Below are positions 44,198 through 52,900 of a stretch of 64,000 nucleotides of DNA, one piece after another. The stretch comes from an uncultured Bacteroidales bacterium (lineage in GTDB: Bacteria > Bacteroidota > Bacteroidia > Bacteroidales > Bacteroidaceae). The position numbers and the translations under genes were made by a program. The stretch lies in the NCBI GenBank assembly GCA_902760345.1, contig CACWFY010000010.1, forward strand, positions 1 to 64,000, written 5' to 3'. Numbering within the stretch: position 1 is the stretch's first letter; every line of letters starts with the position of its first letter. The notes below the pieces were generated by a model. It ran no database searches and was not told where the DNA came from. It was given only the letters and a program-made list of their open reading frames with translations.

Positions 44198-45214
44198 TTA
44201 CTTCACCGTGAAGTCGATGGTTGCATCGTAGTTCTTGTTGGCTGTATCAACGGTAGTAGTGATGATAAAGTGGGCAAGACCGTTGGGATATCCTTCAGAA
44301 ACAGGCCAGAATATAACGGTAATCCTACTCTTCTCGTTCAGGAACTTGTTACCGAACTTCTCACCCTTTTCACTCTTCAGTTCTATGGAAGTCTGATCAG
44401 AGCTACCCCAGCTCCACAAGCAAGCGTCGGTAAGACCTGTGCTGTACTCGATAGACAACTGGCCAGCCTTGTTCAGCGTGACGCCGAGGATAGCCTTGCA
44501 CAGCTCATCGTACTCATCGGGGGTCAGACCAGCATTGTTATCCTGTGCCTTGTCTGCCAAAGGTTTCAGGTTGCCACTCTTCTCTGTCAGCGTAAAATCG
44601 GTAATCTTAGACTTGCCAGATACCTTGTTGTCCTTCAGAGTCAGAGTCATCTGCTCAATCGTCCATGTACGACAGATGTTGATGGTGTTTGTAGTAGCTG
44701 CCACCTGGGCAATCTGCGTAGCATTGCTGACGGTTGTCTCTCCGAAATTAGCCGTCGTAACATTACCGTTCGCATCGGGAATCTCTACAATCAAGGTAAT
44801 CTTCAGGTTACCCAGGTTCAGCGAACGTCTGCTGGTTGCTGCAGCAGTTGTTGACTCAATCGTACCTTTCTGCACATTGTCCTTGAAGAGCTTATAGATT
44901 TCCTTATTGCCTTCCTTTGAGTACTTTGAGTCGAAGGTGAGATACTTGGCTGAACCGTTGAAGTCAACCTTGACTACAGTCTTACCACTCTCGGCAATGT
45001 CTACCTGCTGCAACTTGGTGGTGTTAGTACCATCTGTAGCGGTTGGCTGAGAGGCAGTAGGAATTGCAAATGCCGTAGCTGCGCTGGCTGCAGCGGGCTC
45101 AGGAATTACAGTCTGCTGAGGTACATACGGAGCAGGCTCACTATCGTCAGAGCTACAAGAAACGTTGCACAAAGCTACTAGTGCTACTGCTGCAAAAATA
45201 AAATACTTTTTCAT
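44198..45214 (-). CDS. Putative lipoprotein of unknown function
   Basis: A 338-residue exported protein with a type II signal peptide ending in a lipobox (VALCNVSC, Cys at 20) followed by SSDDSEPAP, the acidic Ser/Asp tether typical of Bacteroidota surface lipoproteins. After an Ala/Pro/Thr-rich linker (to about residue 65) comes a beta-rich domain with VKVDFNGSAKYLTF and KGTIESTTAAATSRRS; the C-terminal part (245-338) repeats similar strand patterns. No enzyme motif is seen. It follows an outer-membrane protein gene by 43 bases with no separate promoter visible, so the two are likely an operon. The 22-bp array forms its 3' flank. Confidence 0.72.
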   Translation of the reverse strand: MKKYFIFAAVALVALCNVSCSSDDSEPAPYVPQQTVIPEPAAASAATAFAIPTASQPTATDGTNTTKLQQVDIAESGKTVVKVDFNGSAKYLTFDSKYSKEGNKEIYKLFKDNVQKGTIESTTAAATSRRSLNLGNLKITLIVEIPDANGNVTTANFGETTVSNATQIAQVAATTNTINICRTWTIEQMTLTLKDNKVSGKSKITDFTLTEKSGNLKPLADKAQDNNAGLTPDEYDELCKAILGVTLNKAGQLSIEYSTGLTDACLWSWGSSDQTSIELKSEKGEKFGNKFLNEKSRITVIFWPVSEGYPNGLAHFIITTTVDTANKNYDATIDFTVK

Positions 45215-45257
45215 ATCATTTTCGTTTTAAGTTTGTTAAATGGATTTTGTGTATTGA

Positions 45258-46151
45258 TTAGAAGAGGCGGCCGTTGATACGGATGTTCAGTACGGGATAA
45301 ACGCGAATCTTCTCGATGGTCTTAATGGCATCCTTCAAGTCCTTATAGTCCTTGTTCTGGCTAATAATGCGGTTCTTGTCGATTTTCTCATAGCGGGGCT
45401 CCGCCTTTCCAGAAGACTGATCTATGTACTCCATGTTACCATAAACCTCGGGCTTGCCCCAGAACTGCACGCCAAAGTCGCACTGAACACCGATACGACC
45501 CTTGGGAACAACGCGTCCGAAACCTACACCTAGATAGGGTTTGAAGGCGTTCGCCTTGGCTTCAATCTTCAGACTTCCATCAGTAAAAGGTTTCAAGGTG
45601 TAACGGTTCATACCATGATTAACATCTGCACTAGCATCACCCAACTCAATACCTGCATCATATCCTTGCTTGATAAAGGCTCGCTTGTTGGTGACCTCCA
45701 CTACTGTACTGCGGCCAATGAAGAAACCTGCGGTAGCGTGGAAAGAACTGCTCTTGAAGGGATACCAGTCAACCAAAAGTTTGAAGTCGCCCATATTCAG
45801 CTTACCCTCCAGATCAACCTCAGGAGACAGGAAAGCGCCCTTATAAGTACCGCGATTCATATCATCCTTATCCTGGTCACTCAAACCTAAGTCGAGACCC
45901 TTGCTGTACTTGAACTTTGGCATGAGTGAATAGCCCATGCGAACAGCAAAGTCGTAGGTAATCGGTGCTGCCAGCTCAATACCGATACCATCAGTACCTA
46001 AAGACACACCTGCGCTCAGATGGTTGAAGTATCCGAAATCCTGAGGAGAAAGACTCCCCGCACTTGATGGAATTTGTGCCTGCTGTTGCTGTGCAAAAGA
46101 CTGACCAACAAAAAGTGTAGCCATTGCACACAGTAAGAATAGTTTCTTCAT
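45258..46151 (-). CDS. Outer-membrane protein, probable beta-barrel
   Basis: A 297-residue protein with a signal peptide (KKLFLLCAMATLFVGQSFAQ) followed by a Gln-rich stretch. Alternating amphipathic strands include LSAGVSLGTDGIGIELAAP, FKLLVDWYPF and FKPYLGVGFGRVV, and the last residue is Phe, as in outer-membrane barrels. I do not assign a family. ATG 46151 is chosen because it starts the signal peptide and follows the TATCTTTG promoter at 46191-46198. It probably heads an operon with the downstream lipoprotein, perhaps a surface complex. Confidence 0.75.
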   Translation of the reverse strand: MKKLFLLCAMATLFVGQSFAQQQQAQIPSSAGSLSPQDFGYFNHLSAGVSLGTDGIGIELAAPITYDFAVRMGYSLMPKFKYSKGLDLGLSDQDKDDMNRGTYKGAFLSPEVDLEGKLNMGDFKLLVDWYPFKSSSFHATAGFFIGRSTVVEVTNKRAFIKQGYDAGIELGDASADVNHGMNRYTLKPFTDGSLKIEAKANAFKPYLGVGFGRVVPKGRIGVQCDFGVQFWGKPEVYGNMEYIDQSSGKAEPRYEKIDKNRIISQNKDYKDLKDAIKTIEKIRVYPVLNIRINGRLF

Positions 46152-46190
46152 AATTGTATTGTTTAAACCGTTAATAATAATATCTAAGTG

Positions 46191-46198
46191 CAAAGATA
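46191..46198 (-). promoter_or_regulatory. -7 box TATCTTTG of the outer-membrane protein gene
   Basis: TATCTTTG, 39 bases ahead of ATG 46151, immediately downstream (in the direction of transcription) of the asnS hairpin. Confidence 0.6.
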
Positions 46199-46210
46199 AA
46201 TAAAAAAACA

Positions 46211-46248
46211 ATATGTTCCAAATTTTTAGTGGAAAATTTGGAACATAT
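46211..46248 (-). terminator. 16-bp perfect inverted repeat downstream of asnS
   Basis: ATATGTTCCAAATTTT is matched by its exact complement across the six-base loop TAGTGG, followed on the minus strand by TTGTTTTTTT. It lies 36 bases after the asnS stop and can act in either direction; it separates asnS from the next promoter. Confidence 0.75.
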
Positions 46249-46283
46249 TAGAGAAAAATAGTATAATAACGTATCTGTTCCGC

Positions 46284-47720
46284 TTAGAACTCTGCTGATT
46301 TCGGAGTACGTGGGAAAGGAATGACGTCGCGGATGTTCTGCATACCCGTTACAAACAGGATGAGGCGCTCGAAGCCAAGGCCGAAACCAGCGTGTGGGCA
46401 TGAACCCCAACGGCGGGTGTCGATATACCACCACAGGTGGGTCTTGTCCATCTGACGGCGCTCAATCTCGCCCATCAGCTTGTCGTAGCTCTCTTCACGA
46501 ACGGAACCACCGATGATCTCGCCAATCTGTGGGAACAGCACATCGGTACCCTGCATCGTAGGACCAGGAGCCACGGCGCCCTTGTAGCCAACGCTACCCT
46601 CCCCCTGCTCTTCGTTCTGTTTCATATAGAACGACTTGAAAGCACGGGGATAATCAGTCATGATAACAGGCTTCTTGAAGTGCTCCTCGACGAGGTAACG
46701 CTCGTGCTCGGAAGCAAGGTCGTCGCCCCAGTTGCATGGGAACTCGAACTTCTTACCGTTCTTGATAGCCTCTTGCAGGATGTTGATACCCTCAGTGTAA
46801 GGCAGGCGCACGAAGGTCTCCTTGAGTACGCCCTCCAGACGAGCGATAAGGGTTTTGTCGATCATCTGGTTGAGGAACTGCAGGTCGTCCTTACAGTTAT
46901 CGAGTGCCCACTTTACGCAGTATTTGATGAAGTCTTCTTCAAGGTCCATCAGTTCTTCCTGATCGAGGAAGGCAACCTCAGGCTCTACCATCCAGAACTC
47001 AGCCAGGTGGCGAGGTGTGTTACTGTTCTCAGCGCGGAACGTAGGACCGAAGGTATAGATAGCACCCAAAGCGGTGGCGCCCAGTTCACCCTCCAGCTGA
47101 CCAGAAACGGTCAGCGAGGTCTGTTCGCCAAAGAAGTCGTCGTCGTAGATAATCTTTCCCTGCTCGTCCTTCTTCAGGTCGTAGAGGTTCTTGGTCGTCA
47201 CCTGGAACATGTTGCCTGCTCCCTCACAGTCGCTGGCAGTAATCAGCGGGGTGTGGAAGTAGAAGAAGCCGTGCTCGTGGAAATAGGTGTGGATAGCCAT
47301 CGCCATATTGTGGCGAATACGCATCACGGCACCAAAGGTATTGGTACGCAGACGCATGTGGGCATTCTTACGCATAGCCTCGAACGACTGACCCTTCTTC
47401 TGCATGGGATAGTCGTTGCCACAGAGACCATAGACCTCCAGTTTGGTGGCCTGAATCTCACTGGTCTGACCAGCACCCTGGCTCTCTACCAGCACACCCT
47501 CGGCATTGATGCAGGCACCAGTGGTGATATCCTTCAGCAACTGCTCGTCGAACTTGGTGGGGTCAACGACAATCTGAACGTTCTTGATGGTAGAGCCATC
47601 GTTCAGTGCGATGAAGTCAACAGCCTTACTAGAGCGGTGCGTGCGCACCCAGCCCTTCACACATACTTCTTTTCCAAAATCAGTACTCTTCAGTACGTCA
47701 ATTATCTTTGTTCTTTTCAT
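46284..47720 (-). CDS. asnS: Asparaginyl-tRNA synthetase
   Basis: A 478-residue class IIb synthetase. The N-terminal OB-fold (about 15-120) contains [14 protein letters not shown]. Class II motif 2 is [21 protein letters not shown] (near 230, core [15 protein letters not shown]) and motif 3 is [15 protein letters not shown] (near 444). It charges tRNA-Asn with asparagine. ATG 47720 is preferred to longer alternatives because the added residues have no homology and cross an inverted repeat in the leader (47739-47759). Length is normal. Confidence 0.96.
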   Translation of the reverse strand: MKRTKIIDVLKSTDFGKEVCVKGWVRTHRSSKAVDFIALNDGSTIKNVQIVVDPTKFDEQLLKDITTGACINAEGVLVESQGAGQTSEIQATKLEVYGLCGNDYPMQKKGQSFEAMRKNAHMRLRTNTFGAVMRIRHNMAMAIHTYFHEHGFFYFHTPLITASDCEGAGNMFQVTTKNLYDLKKDEQGKIIYDDDFFGEQTSLTVSGQLEGELGATALGAIYTFGPTFRAENSNTPRHLAEFWMVEPEVAFLDQEELMDLEEDFIKYCVKWALDNCKDDLQFLNQMIDKTLIARLEGVLKETFVRLPYTEGINILQEAIKNGKKFEFPCNWGDDLASEHERYLVEEHFKKPVIMTDYPRAFKSFYMKQNEEQGEGSVGYKGAVAPGPTMQGTDVLFPQIGEIIGGSVREESYDKLMGEIERRQMDKTHLWWYIDTRRWGSCPHAGFGLGFERLILFVTGMQNIRDVIPFPRTPKSAEF

Positions 47721-47738
47721 TGTCTTTTCTTTACTGTT

Positions 47739-47759
47739 TGTTGCGACTAAGTCGCAACA
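47739..47759 (-). repeat. Inverted repeat in the asnS leader
   Basis: TGTTGCGACT and its complement AGTCGCAACA are separated by a single base, between the pseudouridine synthase stop and the asnS ATG. In RNA this gives a seven-pair stem with a seven-base loop. There is no U-tract, so it is not a standard terminator; processing or regulation are possible. Confidence 0.6.
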
Positions 47760-47768
47760 CACTATTCT

Positions 47769-49160
47769 TTACTCGTAAGCGCCCATGCGCAGACGGTCAA
47801 CTTCTTCCTCAGTGAGGTAGCGCCAGTCACCACGACGGACATTCTTCTTGGTAAGTCCGGCAAACTGTACGCGGTCAAGCTTTGTAACCTTATATCCCAG
47901 GCTCTCGAAGATACGACGCACGATGCGGTTCTTGCCAGAGTGAATCTCGATGCCTACCTGCTTCTTGTCAGTATCGCTGGCATACTCAATAGCATCTGCC
48001 TTAATCTCACCATCCTCCAGCGTAATGCCTTCAGCAATCTGCTGCATATCATGAGCCGTCACATTCTTGTCCAGATATACATGATAAATCTTTTTCTTCA
48101 GGAACTTCGGATGGGTTAGCTTCGAAGCGAGGTCGCCATCATTCGTCAACAGAAGCACACCAGTAGTGTTGCGGTCCAGACGGCCAACAGGATAGATACG
48201 CTCAGGGCAAGCACCCTTCACCAGATCCATCACCGTCTTGCGCTGCTGGGGGTCGTCGCTGGTAGTCACATAGTCCTTAGGCTTATTCAAAAGCACATAG
48301 ACTTTCTTCTCCATGCGTACGGGTTGATCGTGGAACAGCACCTCATCAGTACGCAGAACTTTGCTACCCAACTCAGTAACAACCTCGCCATTAACCTTCA
48401 CGACACCTGCTGTGATGAACTCATCAGCCTCACGACGACTGCAAACACCGGCATTGGCCAGGAACTTGTTCAAGCGGATGGGCTCGTTGGGGTCGAAGTT
48501 TTCCTCCTTATATTCAATGCGCTTCTTCAAGCTATATTTTGCATTGGGATCATAGCCAGGAGTATGCTGGCGATAACCGCCACGCTGCTGACCATAACCA
48601 CCCTGACGGGGCTGGCCGTAACCGCCACGCTGCTGATAACCACCCTGACGAGGCTGACCATACTGCTGACGGGGCTGACCATACTGCGGACGAGGCTGAT
48701 AGCCACCCTGACGGGGCTGGCCGTAACCACCACGTTGCTGATAACCGCCCTGACGAGGCTGACCATACTGCTGACGAGGCTGATAACCAGTCTCTTCACC
48801 TTCGGCCTGCTGATTATATCGGGGACGGTAACCACCCTGTTGGCCGTAGTTGTTGCGAGGGCGATAACCACCCTCATTATTATAATTGGTACGAGGGCGA
48901 TAACCACCACGCTGCTGGTTGTATTCGCGGGGCTGAGAGGCAGCATTCTGCAAACCTGCGCCAAAGCCCTCGGGACGGAAACCGCCTTCTTCCTGATTAC
49001 GATTAAAACTGCCCTGATTATAGGGACGTGTCTGCTGATGAATACGCGGACGTGGTGAACGTCCGGGACGGTAGCCCTGATAGCCACTATTCTCATGGTC
49101 GGTCGTGTGCTGCTGCTCAGCAGCCTTCTCTTCATTGATTTTTTCGTTCTCGAATTCCAT
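47769..49160 (-). CDS. rRNA pseudouridine synthase (RluB/RsuA family) with long Gly/Gln/Arg-rich N-terminus
   Basis: A 463-residue protein. Residues about 225-270 form an S4 RNA-binding domain (RLNKFLANAGVCSRREADEF), followed by the catalytic domain with the active-site aspartate in YPVGRLDRNTTGVLLL (near 325). This half alone resembles RluB. The first roughly 220 residues are low-complexity: repeated GGYQQRGGYGQPRQ units, with GQPRQ five times, plus GYRPR units. Such tails are predicted to be disordered and may bind RNA; similar but shorter tails occur in other Bacteroidota RluB proteins as I recall. It probably modifies 23S rRNA. Confidence 0.9.
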   Translation of the reverse strand: MEFENEKINEEKAAEQQHTTDHENSGYQGYRPGRSPRPRIHQQTRPYNQGSFNRNQEEGGFRPEGFGAGLQNAASQPREYNQQRGGYRPRTNYNNEGGYRPRNNYGQQGGYRPRYNQQAEGEETGYQPRQQYGQPRQGGYQQRGGYGQPRQGGYQPRPQYGQPRQQYGQPRQGGYQQRGGYGQPRQGGYGQQRGGYRQHTPGYDPNAKYSLKKRIEYKEENFDPNEPIRLNKFLANAGVCSRREADEFITAGVVKVNGEVVTELGSKVLRTDEVLFHDQPVRMEKKVYVLLNKPKDYVTTSDDPQQRKTVMDLVKGACPERIYPVGRLDRNTTGVLLLTNDGDLASKLTHPKFLKKKIYHVYLDKNVTAHDMQQIAEGITLEDGEIKADAIEYASDTDKKQVGIEIHSGKNRIVRRIFESLGYKVTKLDRVQFAGLTKKNVRRGDWRYLTEEEVDRLRMGAYE

Positions 49161-49234
49161 TTTCTTCTGTGTTTTTAGCCGAAAGCCTCACGGCTCTCTT
49201 TGTGTTGTTAAATAATATATGGTTTTATTTCTCT

Positions 49235-50581
49235 TTACATTCCCGTATAGTTCATCGGGGTAATAGCCATCAATTCGACTTTAACCTCATCACTCACGTT
49301 CAGCTCCTGAATAAAAGCATGAATCGTCTCTTCTGTCATTTTCTGATTCGTACGTGTCAGCGCCTTCAGGGCTTCGTAGGGATGAGGATAGGCCTCACGG
49401 CGCAGAATGGTCTGAATAGCTTCTGCAACAACTGCCCACGTGTTATCAAGGTCTTCTTGCAACTTCGATTCGTTAAGAATAAGTTTGCGCAACCCCTTCA
49501 GCGTGCTTTGAACAGCAATCACGGCATGTCCCATCGGCACACCGACATTACGCAGTACCGTCGAGTCGGTCAAGTCGCGCTGCAGGCGACTTACTGGCAA
49601 CTTCTGTGCCAAGAACTGCAAGACAGCATTTGCGACACCCATATTACCTTCTGAATTCTCAAAGTCAATGGGGTTCACCTTGTGAGGCATAGCACTCGAG
49701 CCAACCTCGCCAGCCTTAATCTTCTGTTTGAAATACTCCATAGAAATATACATCCAGAAGTCACGATCGAGGTCGATGATGATGGTATTAATGCGACGCA
49801 TGCCATCAAAAATAGCACCCAGCCAATCGTAATTCGAAATCTGAGTAGTCCATTGCTCACGCTCCAGTCCCAGTTTCTCAGACACAAACTGATTGCCAAA
49901 CTCGCGCCAGTCATACTGGGGGTAAGCCACATGGTGAGCATTATAGTTACCCGTTGCGCCACCAAACTTAGCGGTGATAGGAGTGTCCTTCAAAGCGCGT
50001 AATTGCTCTTCCAAACGGTATACAAACACCATGACCTCCTTGCCCAAACGTGTTGGAGATGCGGGCTGTCCGTGGGTTTTGGCCAACATTGGCACATTCT
50101 TCCACTGTTCAGCATAGTCGTGCAACTGTTCAATCAGCTCCTCAACCATAGGATAATACACCTCTTCCAACGCTTCTTTAACAGAAAGGGGAACGCTGGT
50201 ATTATTGATGTCCTGCGAGGTCAGGCCGAAATGGATAAATTCTTTATACTGCTCGAAGTTACCAATACTATCAAGCTGTTCCTTGATAAAATACTCCACA
50301 GCCTTCACATCATGGTTTGTGGTCTGCTCGATTTCCTTTACACGAGCGGCATCTTTCTCAGTAAAGTTACGGTAAATATCGCGCAAGGCCTCAAAACGTG
50401 AATGGTCGAAACCTTCTAACTGAGGCAACGGCAATTCACATAGTGCAATAAAATATTCGATTTCTACGCGTACACGATAACGAATGAGCGCATACTCAGA
50501 AAAATATCCTGCCAACTGCTTTGTTTTACTTCTATAACGGCCGTCTATTGGTGAGATGGCGGTCAATGCATCCAATTCCAT
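49235..50581 (-). CDS. purB: Adenylosuccinate lyase
   Basis: A 448-residue fumarase/aspartase-superfamily enzyme acting twice in purine synthesis (SAICAR to AICAR, adenylosuccinate to AMP). The superfamily signature is GSSAMPHKVNPIDFENSEGN (near 283), with HFGLTSQDINNTS near 117 and KTHGQPASPTRLGKE near 163. It is the E. coli-length subclass. The -7 box TACCTTTG lies at 50673-50680. A GC-rich stem (AGCCG/CGGCT) follows the stop within 49161-49234. Confidence 0.95.
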   Translation of the reverse strand: MELDALTAISPIDGRYRSKTKQLAGYFSEYALIRYRVRVEIEYFIALCELPLPQLEGFDHSRFEALRDIYRNFTEKDAARVKEIEQTTNHDVKAVEYFIKEQLDSIGNFEQYKEFIHFGLTSQDINNTSVPLSVKEALEEVYYPMVEELIEQLHDYAEQWKNVPMLAKTHGQPASPTRLGKEVMVFVYRLEEQLRALKDTPITAKFGGATGNYNAHHVAYPQYDWREFGNQFVSEKLGLEREQWTTQISNYDWLGAIFDGMRRINTIIIDLDRDFWMYISMEYFKQKIKAGEVGSSAMPHKVNPIDFENSEGNMGVANAVLQFLAQKLPVSRLQRDLTDSTVLRNVGVPMGHAVIAVQSTLKGLRKLILNESKLQEDLDNTWAVVAEAIQTILRREAYPHPYEALKALTRTNQKMTEETIHAFIQELNVSDEVKVELMAITPMNYTGM

Positions 50582-50672
50582 GCTTACTCTAATACCTAAT
50601 TAATACTATATATAGCTAAACTTTCTTCAACGTTAGTCAAAACTTGTCGCAACATTCTCTCAAATGTGGTTG

Positions 50673-50680
50673 CAAAGGTA
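50673..50680 (-). promoter_or_regulatory. -7 box TACCTTTG of purB
   Basis: TACCTTTG about 92 bases ahead of the purB ATG. Upstream are ATTGAGA micro-repeats (50691-50720) and the tRNA-Val terminator. Confidence 0.55.
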
Positions 50681-50745
50681 CGAATAATAATTGAAAATTG
50701 AGAATTGAGAATTGAGAATTTTATTATGAATTGGTGCTTTTTTTG

Positions 50746-50788
50746 ATATTTAACAAAAAAAGGAGTCCCGAATGATTTCGGAACTCCT
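50746..50788 (-). terminator. Rho-independent terminator of tRNA-Val
   Basis: On the minus strand AGGAGTTCCGAA pairs with TTCGGGACTCCT across a four-base loop, followed by TTTTTTT. It begins three bases after the tRNA 3' end. A nearly identical terminator is found after the OmpA gene. Confidence 0.88.
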
Positions 50789-50791
50789 AAG

Positions 50792-50866
50792 TGGGCGCTG
50801 ACGGATTCGAACCGCCGACCCTCTGCTTGTAAGGCAGATGCTCTAAACCAGCTGAGCTAAGCGCCC
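50792..50866 (-). tRNA. tRNA-Val (anticodon TAC)
   Basis: 75 bases fold as a complete cloverleaf: acceptor GGGCGCT/AGCGCCC, D-arm GCTC/GAGC, anticodon stem TCTGC/GCAGA with loop CTTACAA (anticodon TAC, reads GTA and wobble codons), and T-arm GGCGG-TTCGAAT-CCGTC. The discriminator is A. The 3' CCA is not encoded. The -7 box TACCTTTG is 20 bases upstream, so it is a single-gene transcript. Confidence 0.97.
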
Positions 50867-50885
50867 TTTTGTTTCAAAAGCGGTG

Positions 50886-50893
50886 CAAAGGTA
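50886..50893 (-). promoter_or_regulatory. -7 box TACCTTTG of tRNA-Val
   Basis: TACCTTTG on the minus strand, placing the transcript start about 13 bases before the mature tRNA 5' end. Confidence 0.6.
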
Positions 50894-50969
50894 CGGCTTT
50901 TTCTTGAAACCACCAAACTTTTGCACCACTTTTTTGAAAAAAAGTTGTTTTTTTACATATTTTCTCGCA

Positions 50970-51395
50970 TTACAGGCAATAAAGATCGCTTGCAGCCAAC
51001 AAATCTACTCTCTTTTCTGCAAGAATACGCTCACAGTTTTCCAGATCTGTAGGACGGATTATCACATGAGCGACATCACCGTTAGCAAATGAATACATAT
51101 ACTCGATGAACACCCCTGCCTCGGAAAGATACTTCATCACCTTTGCCAAGGAGCCACTGGTATTAGGACAGGTAAAGCCAATCACATCGGTAATCTTTAC
51201 AGCAAAATGAGCGGCTTTCAAAACCTGATAGGCTTTGTCTGGATCACTTACAATACAACGCAGAATACCAAAATCAGAATTATCAGCGATACTCATTGCT
51301 GACAGATTGACACCTGCTTCACCTAATACGTCGGTCACTTCAGTCAGACGACCCGACTTATTCTCTAAAAAAACGGATAACTGTTTTGCTAACAT
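50970..51395 (-). CDS. Tandem ACT-domain protein
   Basis: A 141-residue protein made of two ACT domains (about 1-68 and 70-141); LSVFLENKSGRLTEVTDVL and SGSLAKVMKYLSEAGVFIEY are the characteristic ligand-binding turns. Such proteins bind amino acids or related small molecules and are often encoded next to phenylacetate-CoA ligase, as here, suggesting sensing in aryl-acid metabolism. ATG 51395 begins the first domain exactly; earlier starts run back into the upstream gene. It is 34 bases after the ligase gene in the same transcription unit. Confidence 0.88.
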   Translation of the reverse strand: MLAKQLSVFLENKSGRLTEVTDVLGEAGVNLSAMSIADNSDFGILRCIVSDPDKAYQVLKAAHFAVKITDVIGFTCPNTSGSLAKVMKYLSEAGVFIEYMYSFANGDVAHVIIRPTDLENCERILAEKRVDLLAASDLYCL

Positions 51396-51429
51396 ATTTG
51401 TTTGGTTTTCGTTATTAATGTATCTCGAT

Positions 51430-52728
51430 TTAAAGTTTTCTATTATCAATGACTCGCTTAGCCTTACCCTCAGAGCGCTCAATGCCCTTTGGTTCTACCA
51501 ACTTCACTTTGAAGCCCAGACCAATGACAGAACGCAACTCACCCTCCAGCTTCTTCTGTAAGCCAACGAGCGTAGCCATATCGTCGGTAAAGTACTCTTC
51601 CTTGACCTCTACCTTCAACTCACTGGTATCGGTATTGTTCACACGGTCAACAGTCAGCAGGAAGTGTGGCTCGTACTCAGGCAACTTCAAGATGACGTCC
51701 TCAATCTGCGATGGGAATACGTTGACGCCACGAATAATGAGCATATCGTCGCAACGGCCCAAGATACGATCCATGCGAACCAGCGTACGTCCACACTTAC
51801 ACTTGTCGTAGTGCAATGCCGTCAGGTCGTGGGTACGATAGCGCAGCAGAGGCATACCCTCTTTCGTCAGATGGGTAAACGTCAGTTCACCGAACTGTCC
51901 TTCAGGCAACGGCTCACCAGTCTTGGGATCCAGAATCTCAGGATAGAACAAGTCTTCGTTCAGGTGGGTACCACACTGGTGTTCACACTCATAGCCGACG
52001 CCAGGACCAGCAATCTCACTAAGTCCATAGATATCGTAAGCTTTAATGCCCAGGCTCTCTTCCAACTTCTTACGCATTTTCTCCGTCCAAGGTTCAGCGC
52101 CAAACACACCCACCTTCAACTTAAACTCGTCGCGTGAATACTCGCACTCCTTCATGGCTTCACCCAAGAACATTGCATAACTGGGGGTACAGCAAAGAAT
52201 GGTAGTACCGAAGTCGTGCATCAGCGTCATCTGCTTCTGCGTATTACCGCTAGAGATAGGAATAACACTGGCACCAATATTTGTTGCACCATCATGGGCA
52301 CCCAAACCTCCAGTAAACAATCCATAGCCATAGGCCACCTGGAAGATATCCTCTTTCGTAGCACCATAAGCCGTAAAAGCGCGAGAGATCGCCTCTGACC
52401 ACATAGCCAAGTCCTTACGGGTGTAGAGCACCACAACAGGCTTGCCCGTCGTACCACTACTTGCATGGATACGCACAATCTGACTCATGGGTACTGCTGC
52501 CAGTCCAAAAGGATAATTGTCGCGAAGATCGAGTTTATTAGTAAAAGGCAATTTAGTGATATCGTCGATGCTCTTGATATCACCTGGTTCAAGTCCCATC
52601 TCCTGAAACTTCTTACGATAAAATGGCGTGTTATAATAAACATATTCCGCCATTTTCTTTAATCTGCTACTCTGCAACTCGCGTAATTGTTCGCGATCCA
52701 TACATTCTATGGTCTCATTCCAAATCAT
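51430..52728 (-). CDS. paaK: Phenylacetate-CoA ligase
   Basis: A 432-residue adenylate-forming enzyme. The P-loop is HASSGTTGKPVVVLYTRKD (near 86), with YGLSEIAGPGVGYEC near 232 and the hinge/C-terminal segment GRCDDMLIIRGVNVFPSQIE near 328. It activates phenylacetate, or a similar aryl acid, to the CoA thioester; in gut anaerobes it commonly serves with indolepyruvate ferredoxin oxidoreductase in aromatic amino acid turnover. That oxidoreductase is not in the window. Promoter TACCTTTG lies at 52772-52779. Confidence 0.94.
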   Translation of the reverse strand: MIWNETIECMDREQLRELQSSRLKKMAEYVYYNTPFYRKKFQEMGLEPGDIKSIDDITKLPFTNKLDLRDNYPFGLAAVPMSQIVRIHASSGTTGKPVVVLYTRKDLAMWSEAISRAFTAYGATKEDIFQVAYGYGLFTGGLGAHDGATNIGASVIPISSGNTQKQMTLMHDFGTTILCCTPSYAMFLGEAMKECEYSRDEFKLKVGVFGAEPWTEKMRKKLEESLGIKAYDIYGLSEIAGPGVGYECEHQCGTHLNEDLFYPEILDPKTGEPLPEGQFGELTFTHLTKEGMPLLRYRTHDLTALHYDKCKCGRTLVRMDRILGRCDDMLIIRGVNVFPSQIEDVILKLPEYEPHFLLTVDRVNNTDTSELKVEVKEEYFTDDMATLVGLQKKLEGELRSVIGLGFKVKLVEPKGIERSEGKAKRVIDNRKL

Positions 52729-52771
52729 GGTCTTTGTACGTTAAATTGTGATGTTAGTAATTGTGTTGATG

Positions 52772-52779
52772 CAAAGGTA
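52772..52779 (-). promoter_or_regulatory. -7 box TACCTTTG of the paaK-ACT unit
   Basis: TACCTTTG, 43 bases ahead of the ATG, preceded (upstream, 52786-52815) by tandem AATTCATAATTC micro-repeats. Confidence 0.55.
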
Positions 52780-52835
52780 CGAAATAATTCATAATTCATG
52801 ATTCATAATTCATAATTATTTTTGCACCTTTTTTT

Positions 52836-52877
52836 ATATTTAACAAAAAAAGGAGTCCCGAAATCTTCGGAACTCCT
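52836..52877 (-). terminator. Rho-independent terminator of the OmpA gene
   Basis: On the minus strand AGGAGTTCCGAA pairs with TTCGGGACTCCT across a three-base loop, followed by TTTTTTT. It lies 23 bases after the OmpA stop. 27 bases (52836-52862) are identical to the tRNA-Val terminator region (50746-50772). Confidence 0.88.
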
Positions 52878-52900
52878 TTGTAAGATATCTCTTGTTTAAA

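Noticed and set aside
46437-47750. Plus-strand 437-codon frame opposite asnS
   Set aside because: Antisense shadow of a conserved synthetase; no supporting signals.
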